DNA of 64,000 bases from Aquibium microcysteis (GCF_014495845.1 NZ_CP061080.1:5632001-5696000); one strand, 5' to 3'. Shown: positions 27,074 to 35,927, numbered from the stretch's first letter. Notes: generated from the sequence alone by a model not told the origin. Program-made: numbers and translations.

Positions 27074-28168
27074 ATGAGCAGCAGCGACAAGACCAGGCGC
27101 GACTACAGCCTCGTCGGCGAGAGCACGAGGCGCGCCATCGAGACCGGACTGGCCTCGGCCGAGTGGTATCACACCGAGGTGCCGCGCAAGGTCATGAAGG
27201 AGCTGATGCAGCGCCGCGACGGCCCCGCCATCCGCGACACCCTCCTGTGGTTCGCGCTGCTGATCGGCTCCGCCGCCGGCGCGATCTGGTTCTGGGGCAC
27301 CTGGTGGTGCGTCCCCTTCTTCTTCGTCTACGGCGTCATCTACGGCTCGTCGAGCGACTCGCGCTGGCACGAATGCGGCCACGGCACCGCCTTCCGCACC
27401 CGCTGGATGAACGACGTCGTCTACCAGATCGCCTCCTTCATGCTGATGCGCAATCCGGTGCAGTGGCGCTGGAGCCATGCCCGCCACCACACCGACACCA
27501 TCATCGTCGGCCGCGACGCCGAGATCGCCGTGATGCGGCCGCCGGACCTCCTTAAGGCCGCGCTGATGTTCACCGGCCTGCTCGATTTCCGCTATGCGCT
27601 GCCCGGCCTCTTCCGCCAGGCCTTCGCCGGCCTCAACGCCGAGGAGGAGAGCTACATCCCGGAGATGGAGCGGCACCGGGCCGTCGTCGCCGCGCGCTGG
27701 CACGTCGCCATCTACCTCGCCACCGTCGCCGGCGCGCTCTATACGTGGTCCTTCCTGCCGCTGATGCTCGTCGGCCTGCCGCGCCTCTACGGCAGCTGGC
27801 ACATGGTGCTGACCGGCCTGCTCCAGCACATCGCCCTCGCCGACGACGTCGTCGACCACCGGCTCAACACCCGCACCGTGCTCATGAACCCGGTCAGCCG
27901 CTGGATCTACTGGAACATGAACTACCACGTCGAGCACCACATGTTCCCCATGGTGCCCTATCACGCGCTGCCGCGGCTGCACGAACTGATCCGCCACGAC
28001 CTGCCGGCGCCCAACCCGTCCATGTGGCACGCCTACCGCGAGGCCTGGCCGGTGCTGCTGCGCCAGCTGAAATACGAGGACTTCTACCTCCGCAGGGACC
28101 TGCCGCCGTCGGCGAGACCCTATCGCGAGGAGTTCCACGCGCTGGCCACACCCACCGCCGCGGAATAG
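27074..28168 (+). CDS. Membrane di-iron fatty-acid-desaturase-family oxygenase (MocD-like)
   Basis: The 364-residue protein has hydrophobic helices and the three histidine boxes of membrane desaturases and hydroxylases: HECGH, HARHH and HVEHH. These bind the di-iron centre. Directly downstream are a Rieske ferredoxin and a ferredoxin reductase, the electron chain it needs. This trio matches MocD-MocE-MocF of rhizopine catabolism in rhizobia, where the oxygenase removes an O-methyl group from a methylated cyclitol amine. In a sugar/cyclitol operon a similar O-demethylation or hydroxylation is more likely than lipid desaturation. Confidence 0.85.
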   Translation: MSSSDKTRRDYSLVGESTRRAIETGLASAEWYHTEVPRKVMKELMQRRDGPAIRDTLLWFALLIGSAAGAIWFWGTWWCVPFFFVYGVIYGSSSDSRWHECGHGTAFRTRWMNDVVYQIASFMLMRNPVQWRWSHARHHTDTIIVGRDAEIAVMRPPDLLKAALMFTGLLDFRYALPGLFRQAFAGLNAEEESYIPEMERHRAVVAARWHVAIYLATVAGALYTWSFLPLMLVGLPRLYGSWHMVLTGLLQHIALADDVVDHRLNTRTVLMNPVSRWIYWNMNYHVEHHMFPMVPYHALPRLHELIRHDLPAPNPSMWHAYREAWPVLLRQLKYEDFYLRRDLPPSARPYREEFHALATPTAAE

Positions 28169-28247
28169 CGGCGGCGGCACTCCGTCACCAACGCCCCGCC
28201 GCGCCTGCGCGCGGCGGCCCGACACATGCATGCCGAAAGGAACCCGA

Positions 28248-28562
28248 ATGGCACACTGGATCGAAGCCTGTGCGGTCGACGACGTGGACGAGGAGGACGT
28301 GATCCGCTTCGACCACGGCGGGCGCACCTTCGCGATCTTCCACGCCCCCGACGGCCGCTTCTACGCCACCGACGGGCTGTGCACCCACGAGAAGGTCCAC
28401 CTCGCCGACGGGCTGGTGATGGACCACGTCATCGAATGCCCCAAGCACAACGGCCGCTTCGACTACCGCACCGGCGCGGCCAAGGGCGCGCCGGTCTGCG
28501 TCAACCTCGCCACCTATCCCGTGAAGGTGGAGGCCGGCACGGTCTTCATCGGCCTGGACTGA
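28248..28562 (+). CDS. Rieske-type 2Fe-2S ferredoxin (MocE-like)
   Basis: The 104-residue protein has one Rieske domain with the cluster motifs CTHEKVHL and CPKHNGRFD (Cys-x-His and Cys-x-x-His). The start at 28248 is 6 nt after AAAGGA; an ATG 18 bp upstream is less likely. It would carry electrons from the reductase at 28567 to the oxygenase at 27074. It is separated from the reductase gene by 4 bp. Confidence 0.92.
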   Translation: MAHWIEACAVDDVDEEDVIRFDHGGRTFAIFHAPDGRFYATDGLCTHEKVHLADGLVMDHVIECPKHNGRFDYRTGAAKGAPVCVNLATYPVKVEAGTVFIGLD

Positions 28563-28566
28563 GCCG

Positions 28567-29799
28567 ATGGCCGAACCGGGCATGGTCATCGTCGGCGCCG
28601 GGGAATGCGGCGCGCGCGCGGCCTTCGCGCTGCGCGAGGAAGCCTATGCCGGCCCGATCACGCTGCTCGGCGCCGAGACGCATCTCCCCTACGAGCGCCC
28701 GCCGCTGTCCAAGCAGGGTCTTGCGGCCGACCGGCCGGGCATGGCCGAGATCGCCGCCGCGCACCGCTACGACGAGGCCGGCATCCGGCTCCTGCGCGGC
28801 GTCGCGGCCGTCTCCATCGACCGCGCCGGCCGGTCCATCCGCCTCGCCGACGGCAGCACCGTTCCCTACCACCGCCTGCTCCTCGCCACCGGCGCCCGCC
28901 CGCGCCGCCTGCCGGCCGCCGAGGGCGTACCGGGCTGCGTCCATCTGCGCACCCATGACGACGCCGTGGCGATCGCCGCGCGGCTCGTGCCCGGCGCCCG
29001 CATCCTGATCGTCGGCGGCGGCTTCATCGGCCTCGAACTCGCCGCAGCCTGCATCGCCCGCGGCAGCCGCGTCACCGTCCTGGAGGCCGAGCCGCGCCTG
29101 CTCGCCCGCGCCGTCCCGGCCGCGATCGCCGCCGAGGTCGAGCGCCTGCACCGCGACCGCGGCGCAGACATCCGCTGCGGTGCCGCCCTCGCCGCCCTGG
29201 CGCAGGAAGGCGAGGGGGTCCGCGCCGCGCTGTCCGACGGCACCGTCCTCGACGCCGATCTCGCCGTCGTCGGCATCGGCGCCGTCCCCGCCGTCGAGCT
29301 GGCGGCCGAGGCCGGGCTGGCGGTCGAGAACGGCATCCGCGTCGACGCGACGCTTGCCACCTCCGACCCTTCGATCTTCGCCGCCGGCGACTGCTGTTCC
29401 TTCCCGCTCGGCCTCTACGACGGCCGCCGCGTCCGCCTCGAAGCCTGGCGCAACGCGCAGGAGCAGGGCGCGCTCGCCGCCCGCAACATGCTCGGCCGGG
29501 CCGAAGCCCACGCCGCCGTGCCGTGGTTCTGGTCGGATCAGTTCGACGTCACGCTGCAGATCGCCGGCCTCTGCGACGAGGGCGCCGCCACCGTGCGCCG
29601 CGACCTCGGCGGCGGCGCCTTCCTGCTGTTCCACCTCGCCCATGACGGCCGCCTCGTCGCGGCGAGCGGCATCGGCCCCGGCAACGCGGTCGCCCGCGAC
29701 GTCAGGCTCGCCGAAACGCTGATCGCCCGCCGCGCCGCGCCCGATCCGGCGCGGCTTTCCGCACCCGAAACCAGGCTGAAATCCCTGCTCGCCGCCTGA
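28567..29799 (+). CDS. FAD-dependent ferredoxin reductase (MocF-like)
   Basis: The 410-residue protein has an N-terminal FAD-binding motif (IVGAGECGARAAFAL), a central NAD-binding motif (ILIVGGGFIGLELAAACIARG) and the FAD signature FAAGDCCSFP, then a C-terminal reductase domain. This is the layout of oxygenase-coupled ferredoxin reductases. With the Rieske protein and the di-iron protein it completes a three-component monooxygenase. Confidence 0.9.
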   Translation: MAEPGMVIVGAGECGARAAFALREEAYAGPITLLGAETHLPYERPPLSKQGLAADRPGMAEIAAAHRYDEAGIRLLRGVAAVSIDRAGRSIRLADGSTVPYHRLLLATGARPRRLPAAEGVPGCVHLRTHDDAVAIAARLVPGARILIVGGGFIGLELAAACIARGSRVTVLEAEPRLLARAVPAAIAAEVERLHRDRGADIRCGAALAALAQEGEGVRAALSDGTVLDADLAVVGIGAVPAVELAAEAGLAVENGIRVDATLATSDPSIFAAGDCCSFPLGLYDGRRVRLEAWRNAQEQGALAARNMLGRAEAHAAVPWFWSDQFDVTLQIAGLCDEGAATVRRDLGGGAFLLFHLAHDGRLVAASGIGPGNAVARDVRLAETLIARRAAPDPARLSAPETRLKSLLAA

Positions 29800-29823
29800 G
29801 CGACAGGAAGAGGGGAGACCAAG

Positions 29824-30624
29824 ATGGCCAGAACGAGACCCACGGTGCACGACCTGCGCGCGATCAAGGGAAAGCGCCAGCTCACCATGCTGCGCGTCAT
29901 GACGCTGGAGGAGGCCGAGGCCGCCGAGCGCGCCGGCATCGACATCGTCTCGATCCCGCCGGACCTTTTGCTCGACCCGCGCTACCGCGACGCCGCGCCG
30001 TCGCTGTTTTCCATGCCCGGCGAGAACTTCTTCGAGATCGGCACCGCCGACGATTTCGTCCGCTGGGCCTTCCGCATGGTCAAGGCCGGCGCCGACGCCG
30101 TCTATTGCAGCGCGAGCTATGCCACCGTCAAGCGCATGGCCGACGAGGCGGTCCCCGTCATCGGCCATGTCGGCCTCATCCCCTCGCGCCGCACCTGGAC
30201 GGGCGGCTGGCGCGCCGTCGGCAAGACCGCCGAGAGCGCGCTGGAGATCCTGCGCGCCGTGCGCCAGCTCGAGGCCGCGGGCGCCTTCGGGGCCGAGATC
30301 GAGGTGGTGCCGGTGGAGGTCGCCGAGGCGATCTCGGCCCGCACGTCGCTGTTCATGATCTCGATGGGTGCGGGCAGCGGCTGCGACGCGCAGTATCTCT
30401 TCGCCGAGGACGTGCTCGGCGCCAATCGCGGCCACATGCCGCGCCATTCCAAGGTCTACCGCAACTTCGCCGCCGAATACGACCGCCTGCAGCAGGAACG
30501 CATCTCAGCCTTCCGCGAATTCGCCGCCGACGTCGAAACCCACGCCTTCCCCGAACACCGCCACATCGTCCGCATGCCGCCCGCGGAGCTGGCGAAGTTC
30601 ATGGCGGAGGTGGATCGGGAGTAG
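29824..30624 (+). CDS. PanB-like (ketopantoate hydroxymethyltransferase family) protein, divergent metal site
   Basis: The 266-residue TIM-barrel protein keeps several PanB landmarks: VIGHVGLIPSRR, LEAAGAFGAEIEVVPVEVA and MGAGSGCDAQYLFAEDVLG. The two aspartate segments that bind Mg in true PanB (VGDSLG and the later DMP) are not recognisable; the corresponding regions read SIPPDLLLDP and MPGENFFEIG. Being last in an oxidative-demethylation-like cluster, it may handle a one-carbon or branched 2-oxo-acid unit rather than make pantothenate. That is inference. Confidence 0.75.
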   Translation: MARTRPTVHDLRAIKGKRQLTMLRVMTLEEAEAAERAGIDIVSIPPDLLLDPRYRDAAPSLFSMPGENFFEIGTADDFVRWAFRMVKAGADAVYCSASYATVKRMADEAVPVIGHVGLIPSRRTWTGGWRAVGKTAESALEILRAVRQLEAAGAFGAEIEVVPVEVAEAISARTSLFMISMGAGSGCDAQYLFAEDVLGANRGHMPRHSKVYRNFAAEYDRLQQERISAFREFAADVETHAFPEHRHIVRMPPAELAKFMAEVDRE

Positions 30625-30639
30625 GGTGAGGAGGGAGCA

Positions 30640-30860
30640 GGCAGCCTGCAGTCGTGAGGAGGCAGTGGGCAGTCGGCAGTCGGCAGTCGTGAGTAGAGAG
30701 TAGTGTCCATCGATTCTCGGAGACTATGACGTGTCGCGGTCTCCTGTCGGATTATCACCTATCCCGGCCCACCCCAATCACCGCTACTACTCCCTACTCC
30801 CTACTCCCTACTCACCATCCCCGACTGCCGACTGCCAACTGCCGACTGCCGACTGCCCCC
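30640..30860. repeat. Heptamer repeats (GGCAGTC/GACTGCC and GGGAGTA/TACTCCC) between two convergent genes
   Basis: The 236-bp space between the PanB-like and manganese catalase genes is mostly short repeats. There are GGCAGTC units near 30660-30680, CTACTCC-type units near 30785-30812 and GACTGCC units near 30828-30860. The two ends are roughly inverted relative to each other, facing the stop codons of the convergent genes. No gene is supported in this spacer. Confidence 0.75.
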
Positions 30861-31685
30861 CTACATCTGCTCCTTCTGCGCCGCCGAATCCGGCCGTGCC
30901 TTGCCGAGCGACGGCACCTGGCCCAGCGGCTCCGGCTTGTCCCTGACCGAGAATTCCGCGCGTCCGTCGAGCGACGGTCCGGAGCTCCAGCGGCCCTGCG
31001 GCGCCGGCTTGTCCAGCGAGGTGTTGAGGAAGTAGTAGGAGTGCTCCAGCGCCTCGTGGCTCTCCGGCGTCGAGTTCGGGATCGGCAGCGATGCCGTGAG
31101 CCCGCCGAGTTCCTCGATCACAGCCAGCCACTGCTGCTGGTGCATGGTGTCGCGCGCGATCAGGAAGGACAGCATGTCCCTCATGCCGGCATCGTCGGTC
31201 ATCGTGTAGAGCCGCGAGGCGAGCACCCGGCCCGAGCCTTCCGCCATGGCATTCGCCATCATGTCGGCCGCCAGGTTGCCGGTCGCGTAGATGTGGCTCA
31301 TGTCGAAGGGCACGCCATTGGCGTTCACCGGCATGGCCGACAGCCCCGACGACAGGATGTGGCGCGGGTTCATGCCGCCGAGGATCGCGTTGACGATCGG
31401 ATCCTTCGCCGCCTCCTCCTGCATCGAGACGGGGGCGTTCTCCAGGTTCAGCGCCACGGCGTGGCCGAGGAACTCGATATGCGACAGTTCCTCCGTCGCG
31501 GTCATCATCAGGAGGTCGCGGTACTTGTCGTCGCCGCGCGCACCCATGGCCTGGAAGAAATACTGCATGGCGACACGGATCTCTCCCTCCACCCCGCCGA
31601 TCGCCTGCTGCAGCATCTTGGCGAAGAGCGGGTTCGGCTTGTCGCAGCGGACTTCGTATTGAAGCTTCGAGGAGTGGTGAAACAT
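30861..31685 (-). CDS. Manganese catalase
   Basis: From the ATG at 31685 (MFHHSSKLQYEV, preceded by GAAGGGA) the protein has 274 residues. It shows the ferritin-like four-helix metal site of non-haem catalases: EGEIRVAMQYFFQA, ATEELSHIEFLGH and RDTMHQQQWLAVIEELGG supply the Glu and His ligands. It disproportionates hydrogen peroxide in the cytoplasm. The gene is convergent with the oxygenase cluster, and protection from peroxide leaking from that oxygenase is a possible but unproven link. Confidence 0.93.
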   Translation of the reverse strand: MFHHSSKLQYEVRCDKPNPLFAKMLQQAIGGVEGEIRVAMQYFFQAMGARGDDKYRDLLMMTATEELSHIEFLGHAVALNLENAPVSMQEEAAKDPIVNAILGGMNPRHILSSGLSAMPVNANGVPFDMSHIYATGNLAADMMANAMAEGSGRVLASRLYTMTDDAGMRDMLSFLIARDTMHQQQWLAVIEELGGLTASLPIPNSTPESHEALEHSYYFLNTSLDKPAPQGRWSSGPSLDGRAEFSVRDKPEPLGQVPSLGKARPDSAAQKEQM

Positions 31686-31778
31686 TTTTGGTCCCTTCGG
31701 GTCAGGTTTACGCCCTGCGAACCGGCCCCCGGGGCAAATGTTCCTGCGATTGTTCGCCGACGGATCGCCGCGACCGGG

Positions 31779-31904
31779 CGTCAACTGGAGGCTGCGGGCG
31801 CCGGTACCGCTCCGACGCGCAGTATCTCTTCGCCGAGGACTTGCATCGCCCGCATGCCACCTGTGGAACTCGAAAGGTTCAGAGCCGGGCTTGAGAGTCT
31901 CTGA
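31779..31904 (+). pseudogene. Remnant of a panB-like gene (deleted and frameshifted)
   Basis: Three pieces of the PanB-like gene at 29824 recur in order. RQLEAAGAG lies at about 31779-31805, DAQYLFAED at 31814-31840 (27 bp identical to 30385-30411) and MPPVELERF...LESL with a stop lies at about 31854-31904, matching the C-terminus MPPAELAKF. They are joined by deletions and lie in different frames, so no protein can be made. It is a decayed duplicate or a leftover of a rearrangement beside the element's integration site. Confidence 0.75.
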
Positions 31905-31940
31905 TCGACCGACGTGGCGAGGGCACGAGAGCCGAGTAGA

Positions 31941-32153
31941 TCAGGTCCCGCTCTCGCGCCGGTCATGCCAGTCTTGAATTTTGTCGCATAGAAATTTCAT
32001 GAATGGGTCACCGATCAGGGGTTGGGTCGCGCCATCCGGTGTGAATTCGTAGAACGCGTCGGATTCGTCAGTGCCCCACGTTCCGAGATACTCGCCGTCC
32101 TGCGTGACCACCGTGCCGTCGTCGAGCAGGTTGATCGGCCATCGAAGCTTCAT
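31941..32153 (-). CDS. Small hypothetical protein
   Basis: The 70-residue product from the ATG at 32153 starts MKLRWPINLLDDGTVVTQDG and contains GTDESDAFYEFTPDG and FLCDKIQDWHDRR. It reads like a real soluble protein rather than a shadow, and the opposite frames are poor. Longer in-frame extensions upstream cross the attachment site at 32272 and are rejected. It lies just outside the integrated element. Family and role unknown. Confidence 0.5.
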   Translation of the reverse strand: MKLRWPINLLDDGTVVTQDGEYLGTWGTDESDAFYEFTPDGATQPLIGDPFMKFLCDKIQDWHDRRESGT

Positions 32154-32271
32154 TTTGCCCCCGGGGCTCGGCGAGCCGGATGGATCGCCATGCGGATCGA
32201 CCACATGGCTGTCTGTCGTTGGACGACTCCGGGTCACCTTGAACGTGGTGCCGTAGTCGGGAAATAGGAAG

Positions 32272-32288
32272 TGGCTGGGGCGCCTGGA
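32272..32288. repeat. Attachment site attL, 17-bp copy of the tRNA-Gln 3' end
   Basis: TGGCTGGGGCGCCTGGA matches exactly the 3' end (acceptor plus part of the T arm) of tRNA-Gln at 50523-50539, in the same orientation. The bases just upstream (GGAAATAGGAAG against GGAAAATAGAAGC) are also similar. The integrase gene begins 119 bp to the right. The two copies are 18,251 bp apart and delimit the element. Confidence 0.88.
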
Positions 32289-32406
32289 CACTAATCCAGT
32301 TTTCCGCAAGCGCCTGAAATCAAATAAGCTATTGCGAATGCGTGCCTTTTCGTCCTAAGACTGTTCCGGTTTGGTGTTCCGGAACGGTGCTACGGAAGGG
32401 CGGGAA

Positions 32407-34194
32407 ATGGCAAGGCTGACCTACCTCGAAAGGCGCGGCGCGACCTACTATGCGCGCATCGATATACCGCTCGATCTTGTCGACCATTATCGCACCACCA
32501 CGCGCAAGAAGTCGCTGCGCACCAAGGACGAGGCGACGGCGAAGAACCGCCTGTGGCCGGTCATTGCGACGTGGCGAGCCGAGTTCGAAGACACGCGGGC
32601 GCGTCGCGTCGTGACGCCCGGCGACAAGGCGGATGCAACGTGGCAGCACTACACAGCGACGCTTGAGCGCGATGATCAGGAACGCCAGCACATGCCGACC
32701 GCCGCTGATATCGAGGCTGCAAAGGAGGCTGCGATCGAACGTGCGCAGCGCGAGAACATCAATATCAGCGACCCGGCCGAAGTCCTTCACGCGACCCTCG
32801 ACTTGATAACGCTCAGGGACCGTCGCGCTTCCTACGCCAATGCTCGGCGCGTCAAACTCGAATGGCTGCGCAAGCATCTCGCCGAAGGCGAGACGGCGCT
32901 GATCGACGATGAAGTCGACGCCTACATTGAGCAAAACAAGCTCCTGATCGACCCTTTATCGCCTGAACGTGGCGAACTCGCCTCCCGAATGATGCGTGCC
33001 GAGATCGAAGCTTTGGAGCGCACCGTCGAGCGCGACAGGGGCGACTACAGCGGCGCGCCCAAAGATCCCATCGTGAAGCCCGCAACCGGCACGTCGCGGG
33101 AGCAGGCCAAGCCGGGCGAGGCGATCATGGAGCTTTTCGAGGTGTATGCCGCCGAGAACCCGAAGAGCATCTCGGTCGACACGATCGCGCAAGCGAGGCG
33201 CGACGTCGGCACCTTCGTTGACTACGTGGGCCGCACTTGCCCGGTAGGCCGGATCGACAAGAAGGCCGTGCGCGAGTGGAAAGCGCTATTGCTGCGCTAC
33301 CCGGTGAAGGCGACGGAGACGAAGGATTTCGCCGGCATGAAGATTGCGCAGATCGTGCGCCACAATGAGAAGATTGAGAAGCCGCTCATCTCATCTCGAA
33401 CTGTCAATCGCTACCTAGCCGGCCTTAGTGCCTTTTGCTCATGGCTGGTAAATCACGGATATATTGAACACAATCCGGTTGACGGAATGTTCCTGAAGAA
33501 GTCTAGCGCTTCAAAGACGGTGCCTTTTACGGTCGAGCAGATGAATACGTTGTTCAAGTCCTCTCTGTTCACCGGATGCCGGAGCGCGGATGAATGGCGC
33601 AACGTTGCTAAACCCGGAAATGTGCTTATCAGAGATTATCGCTACTGGGTGCCGCTCATCATGCTCTTCTCTGGTGCCCGTCCTGCCGAGATTTCCCAAC
33701 TTGCAGTCTCGGACATGCGGCAGGAACACGGCCATTGGATCATGCACATCACGACCGAGGGAGAAGGTGAGAAGAGCGTCAAGTCGGACGGCAGCATGCG
33801 CGTTGTGCCGGTGCATCCTGAATTGGTGAAGCTCGGCTTCATCGCCTATCGTGACGGCATGGAGAAGGCTGGACACCAACGGCTTTTCCCTGAAGCTCAA
33901 CGCAATAGTCGCGGTCAGATGATCGCCGAATACTCAAAGTGGTTCGGCCCGTTTCTTACCAAGCTCGGCATCAAAGACGGTCGGGGGTTGTCGCTCTACA
34001 GCTTCAGACATGGCGCGGCCGACGCACTTCGTCGTGCCGGCTATCTCGACGACCAGTTCGGTTTCATGCTCGGTCACACCAAGTCAACCATGACCGGCCG
34101 CTATGGGATAATGCCGCAAGGCATGCTTCAGCAACGTGTCGACCTCATCAACTCGATAACCTATCCCGGCCTCTCTCTTGATCATCTGAAATAG
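32407..34194 (+). CDS. Tyrosine recombinase (site-specific integrase)
   Basis: The 595-residue protein has a C-terminal catalytic domain with Arg425 (SGARPAEIS), Arg534 (YSFRHGAAD), His557 (LGHTKSTM) and Tyr566 (GRYGIM), the tyrosine-recombinase set. The usual first His of the HxxR box is Tyr here. A long N-terminal part (1-250) is probably arm/core DNA binding, and a SAM-like core-binding domain spans about 240-360. Its place beside attL and the tRNA-derived repeats shows it integrated this element. The start is the ATG at 32407 just after GGGAAA. Confidence 0.95.
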   Translation: MARLTYLERRGATYYARIDIPLDLVDHYRTTTRKKSLRTKDEATAKNRLWPVIATWRAEFEDTRARRVVTPGDKADATWQHYTATLERDDQERQHMPTAADIEAAKEAAIERAQRENINISDPAEVLHATLDLITLRDRRASYANARRVKLEWLRKHLAEGETALIDDEVDAYIEQNKLLIDPLSPERGELASRMMRAEIEALERTVERDRGDYSGAPKDPIVKPATGTSREQAKPGEAIMELFEVYAAENPKSISVDTIAQARRDVGTFVDYVGRTCPVGRIDKKAVREWKALLLRYPVKATETKDFAGMKIAQIVRHNEKIEKPLISSRTVNRYLAGLSAFCSWLVNHGYIEHNPVDGMFLKKSSASKTVPFTVEQMNTLFKSSLFTGCRSADEWRNVAKPGNVLIRDYRYWVPLIMLFSGARPAEISQLAVSDMRQEHGHWIMHITTEGEGEKSVKSDGSMRVVPVHPELVKLGFIAYRDGMEKAGHQRLFPEAQRNSRGQMIAEYSKWFGPFLTKLGIKDGRGLSLYSFRHGAADALRRAGYLDDQFGFMLGHTKSTMTGRYGIMPQGMLQQRVDLINSITYPGLSLDHLK

Positions 34195-34322
34195 CCTGTT
34201 GACGTGGCTCACGGTCTCGTCGTGACCTTGATCGTCGTGCAGGTAGGCAGAAGTTCTTCAAGAAAAACGCGCTCAACACGATTTTCCGGATTCACAAGCG
34301 ATTCGGCATATGGGACAATATT

Positions 34323-34339
34323 CCTAGTTCGAAACTAGG
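34323..34339. promoter_or_regulatory. Candidate operator: palindrome CCTAGTT-CGA-AACTAGG before the portal gene
   Basis: A perfect 7-bp inverted repeat with a 3-bp centre lies 11 bp before the TTG of the first structural gene. The preceding TATGGGACAATATT could hold a -10-like element. It may control the structural operon. The 156-bp gap between integrase and portal holds nothing else recognisable. Confidence 0.4.
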
Positions 34340-34350
34340 TATGTGTCGCG

Positions 34351-35607
34351 TTGCGTTTCCTGAGTTCTGTAAAGCGTATGTTTGGGGGCGACATGGATGC
34401 GAAGTCCATGTCGCTCACCGACCCGTCGGCCTTCGAGTTGTTCGGCGTGCTGCCGACCATCGGCGGGCCTGCCATCACGCCGGCTTCGGCGCTTCGCGTG
34501 CCGGCCGTCTATTCGGCCGTCAGCCTGATTGCCGGTGCTATCGGCGCACTTCCTGCGAAGGTCTTCGCCTCGACCGACGGCAGCAAGAGCGCTGCCAAGG
34601 ATCACCCCGGCTATCGCCTTGTCCATGATGAGGCGAACGACTGGACCAGCGCCGGCAAGCTTCGCGCGCAACTGACAACCGACGCGCTTCTCACCGGTCA
34701 CGGCTTCGCCTTCGCCAACCGTGTCGGCGATCGCGTCGTCGAGTTCATCCGTCTCGACCCGACGTCCGTCACGATCAAGCAGGACAGCGTCACCGGCGAG
34801 CCGGTCTATGTCGTCGGCGGACACGCCGGGCAGCGCGTCTATGCCTATCGCGACATCCTCCATATCAGCGCGCCGCTCGACGTCTCGCCGATCGCGGCCG
34901 GCCGCGAAGCGATCGGCCTTGCCGCCATCCTTGAGCGCCATGCCGCGCAACTCTTCGCCAGCGGCGCCCGGCCCTCGGCGCTCTTCTACAACGACAACAG
35001 GAAGGGCGGCTCGGACGGCAGCAGCGGCGCCAGCATCATCAAGGGCATCAAGGCTGCATATCGCGCCGCGACCGGCTCCGGCAGCTTCACCGAGCCGATG
35101 GTGCTCGACGACGGATGGAAATATGCGCAAATCGCGCTGACGTCGGCCGACGCTCAGTTCGCCGAGATGCGCACCGAGCAAGTCGTCGAGATCGCCCGGC
35201 TCTTCCGCGTCCCGCCGCATCTGCTCTTCGAGCTTTCGCGCGCGACCTGGTCGAACGCCGAAGAGATGTTCCAATCGTTCCTGACCCTGACGCTCCGGTC
35301 TTGGATGGATGATTGGGAATGGGCCTATGCGCGCGTCCTGCTTGCGCCTGACGAGCGCGCGGCCGGCTTCTATGTCGAGTTCGTGGTCGACGATCTCTTG
35401 ACCGCCAACGCCGCCACGCGCGCGACGACCTATCAGCAGTATCGCGCCATGGGTGCGATGACGGCCAACGAAGTCCGCTCCGGCCTCAACCTCTCGCCCA
35501 TGGATGGCGGCGACACGCTGGCCAATCCGAACATCACGCCCGGCAAAAACGAAACCGTTTCGGATTCGGCCAACGACAATGCCACGCCCCGGAAGGAAGC
35601 CGCATGA
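34351..35607 (+). CDS. Phage portal protein, HK97 family
   Basis: The protein has 418 residues from a TTG at 34351; ATGs at 34378 or 34393 are alternatives. Typical portal features are RVPAVYSAVSLIAGAIGALP, YRLVHDEAND and the C-terminal FRVPPHLLFELSRATWSNAEEM. Portals form the dodecameric ring at one capsid vertex through which DNA passes. It is the first gene of a tightly overlapping operon, and its stop overlaps the next start. Confidence 0.92.
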   Translation: MRFLSSVKRMFGGDMDAKSMSLTDPSAFELFGVLPTIGGPAITPASALRVPAVYSAVSLIAGAIGALPAKVFASTDGSKSAAKDHPGYRLVHDEANDWTSAGKLRAQLTTDALLTGHGFAFANRVGDRVVEFIRLDPTSVTIKQDSVTGEPVYVVGGHAGQRVYAYRDILHISAPLDVSPIAAGREAIGLAAILERHAAQLFASGARPSALFYNDNRKGGSDGSSGASIIKGIKAAYRAATGSGSFTEPMVLDDGWKYAQIALTSADAQFAEMRTEQVVEIARLFRVPPHLLFELSRATWSNAEEMFQSFLTLTLRSWMDDWEWAYARVLLAPDERAAGFYVEFVVDDLLTANAATRATTYQQYRAMGAMTANEVRSGLNLSPMDGGDTLANPNITPGKNETVSDSANDNATPRKEAA

Positions 35608-35927
35608 CGCACGTTGCATTCTTCGGCGACGGCGAGCACGTCTTCGCCCTGCCGCCTGAGTTGATCATGGAGCTTGAGCGCAAGACGGGAGCCGGCATCG
35701 GCCTTCTGTGTCGCCGCGTGTTCGATCGCAGCTTCGCGCTCGCCGATCTCACCGAGACGATCCGGCTCGCCCTCATCGGCGGTGGCGCAAGCCCCAAAGA
35801 AGCGGCTGCCCTGGTCGCAACCTACGCCGCCGGCCGGCCGATCTCGGAAACCTTCCCTCTCGCCGCTGCCATCCTCGAAACCGTGTTCTTCGGCAGCGCG
35901 ACCAAGCTGGACGCCGCCCATGGATAA
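35604..35927 (+). CDS. GTA-gp10-like / tail-chaperone-like protein
   Basis: The 107-residue protein reads FALPPELIMELERKTGAGIG...TETIRLALIGGGASPKEAAALV...AAAILETVFFG. This pattern resembles the gene-transfer-agent gp10 family and tail assembly chaperones of alphaproteobacterial phages. It overlaps the portal gene by 4 bp and the protease-capsid gene by 8 bp. Sitting between portal and capsid is unusual for a tail-type gene. Function is inferred from family only. Confidence 0.7.
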   Translation: MTHVAFFGDGEHVFALPPELIMELERKTGAGIGLLCRRVFDRSFALADLTETIRLALIGGGASPKEAAALVATYAAGRPISETFPLAAAILETVFFGSATKLDAAHG

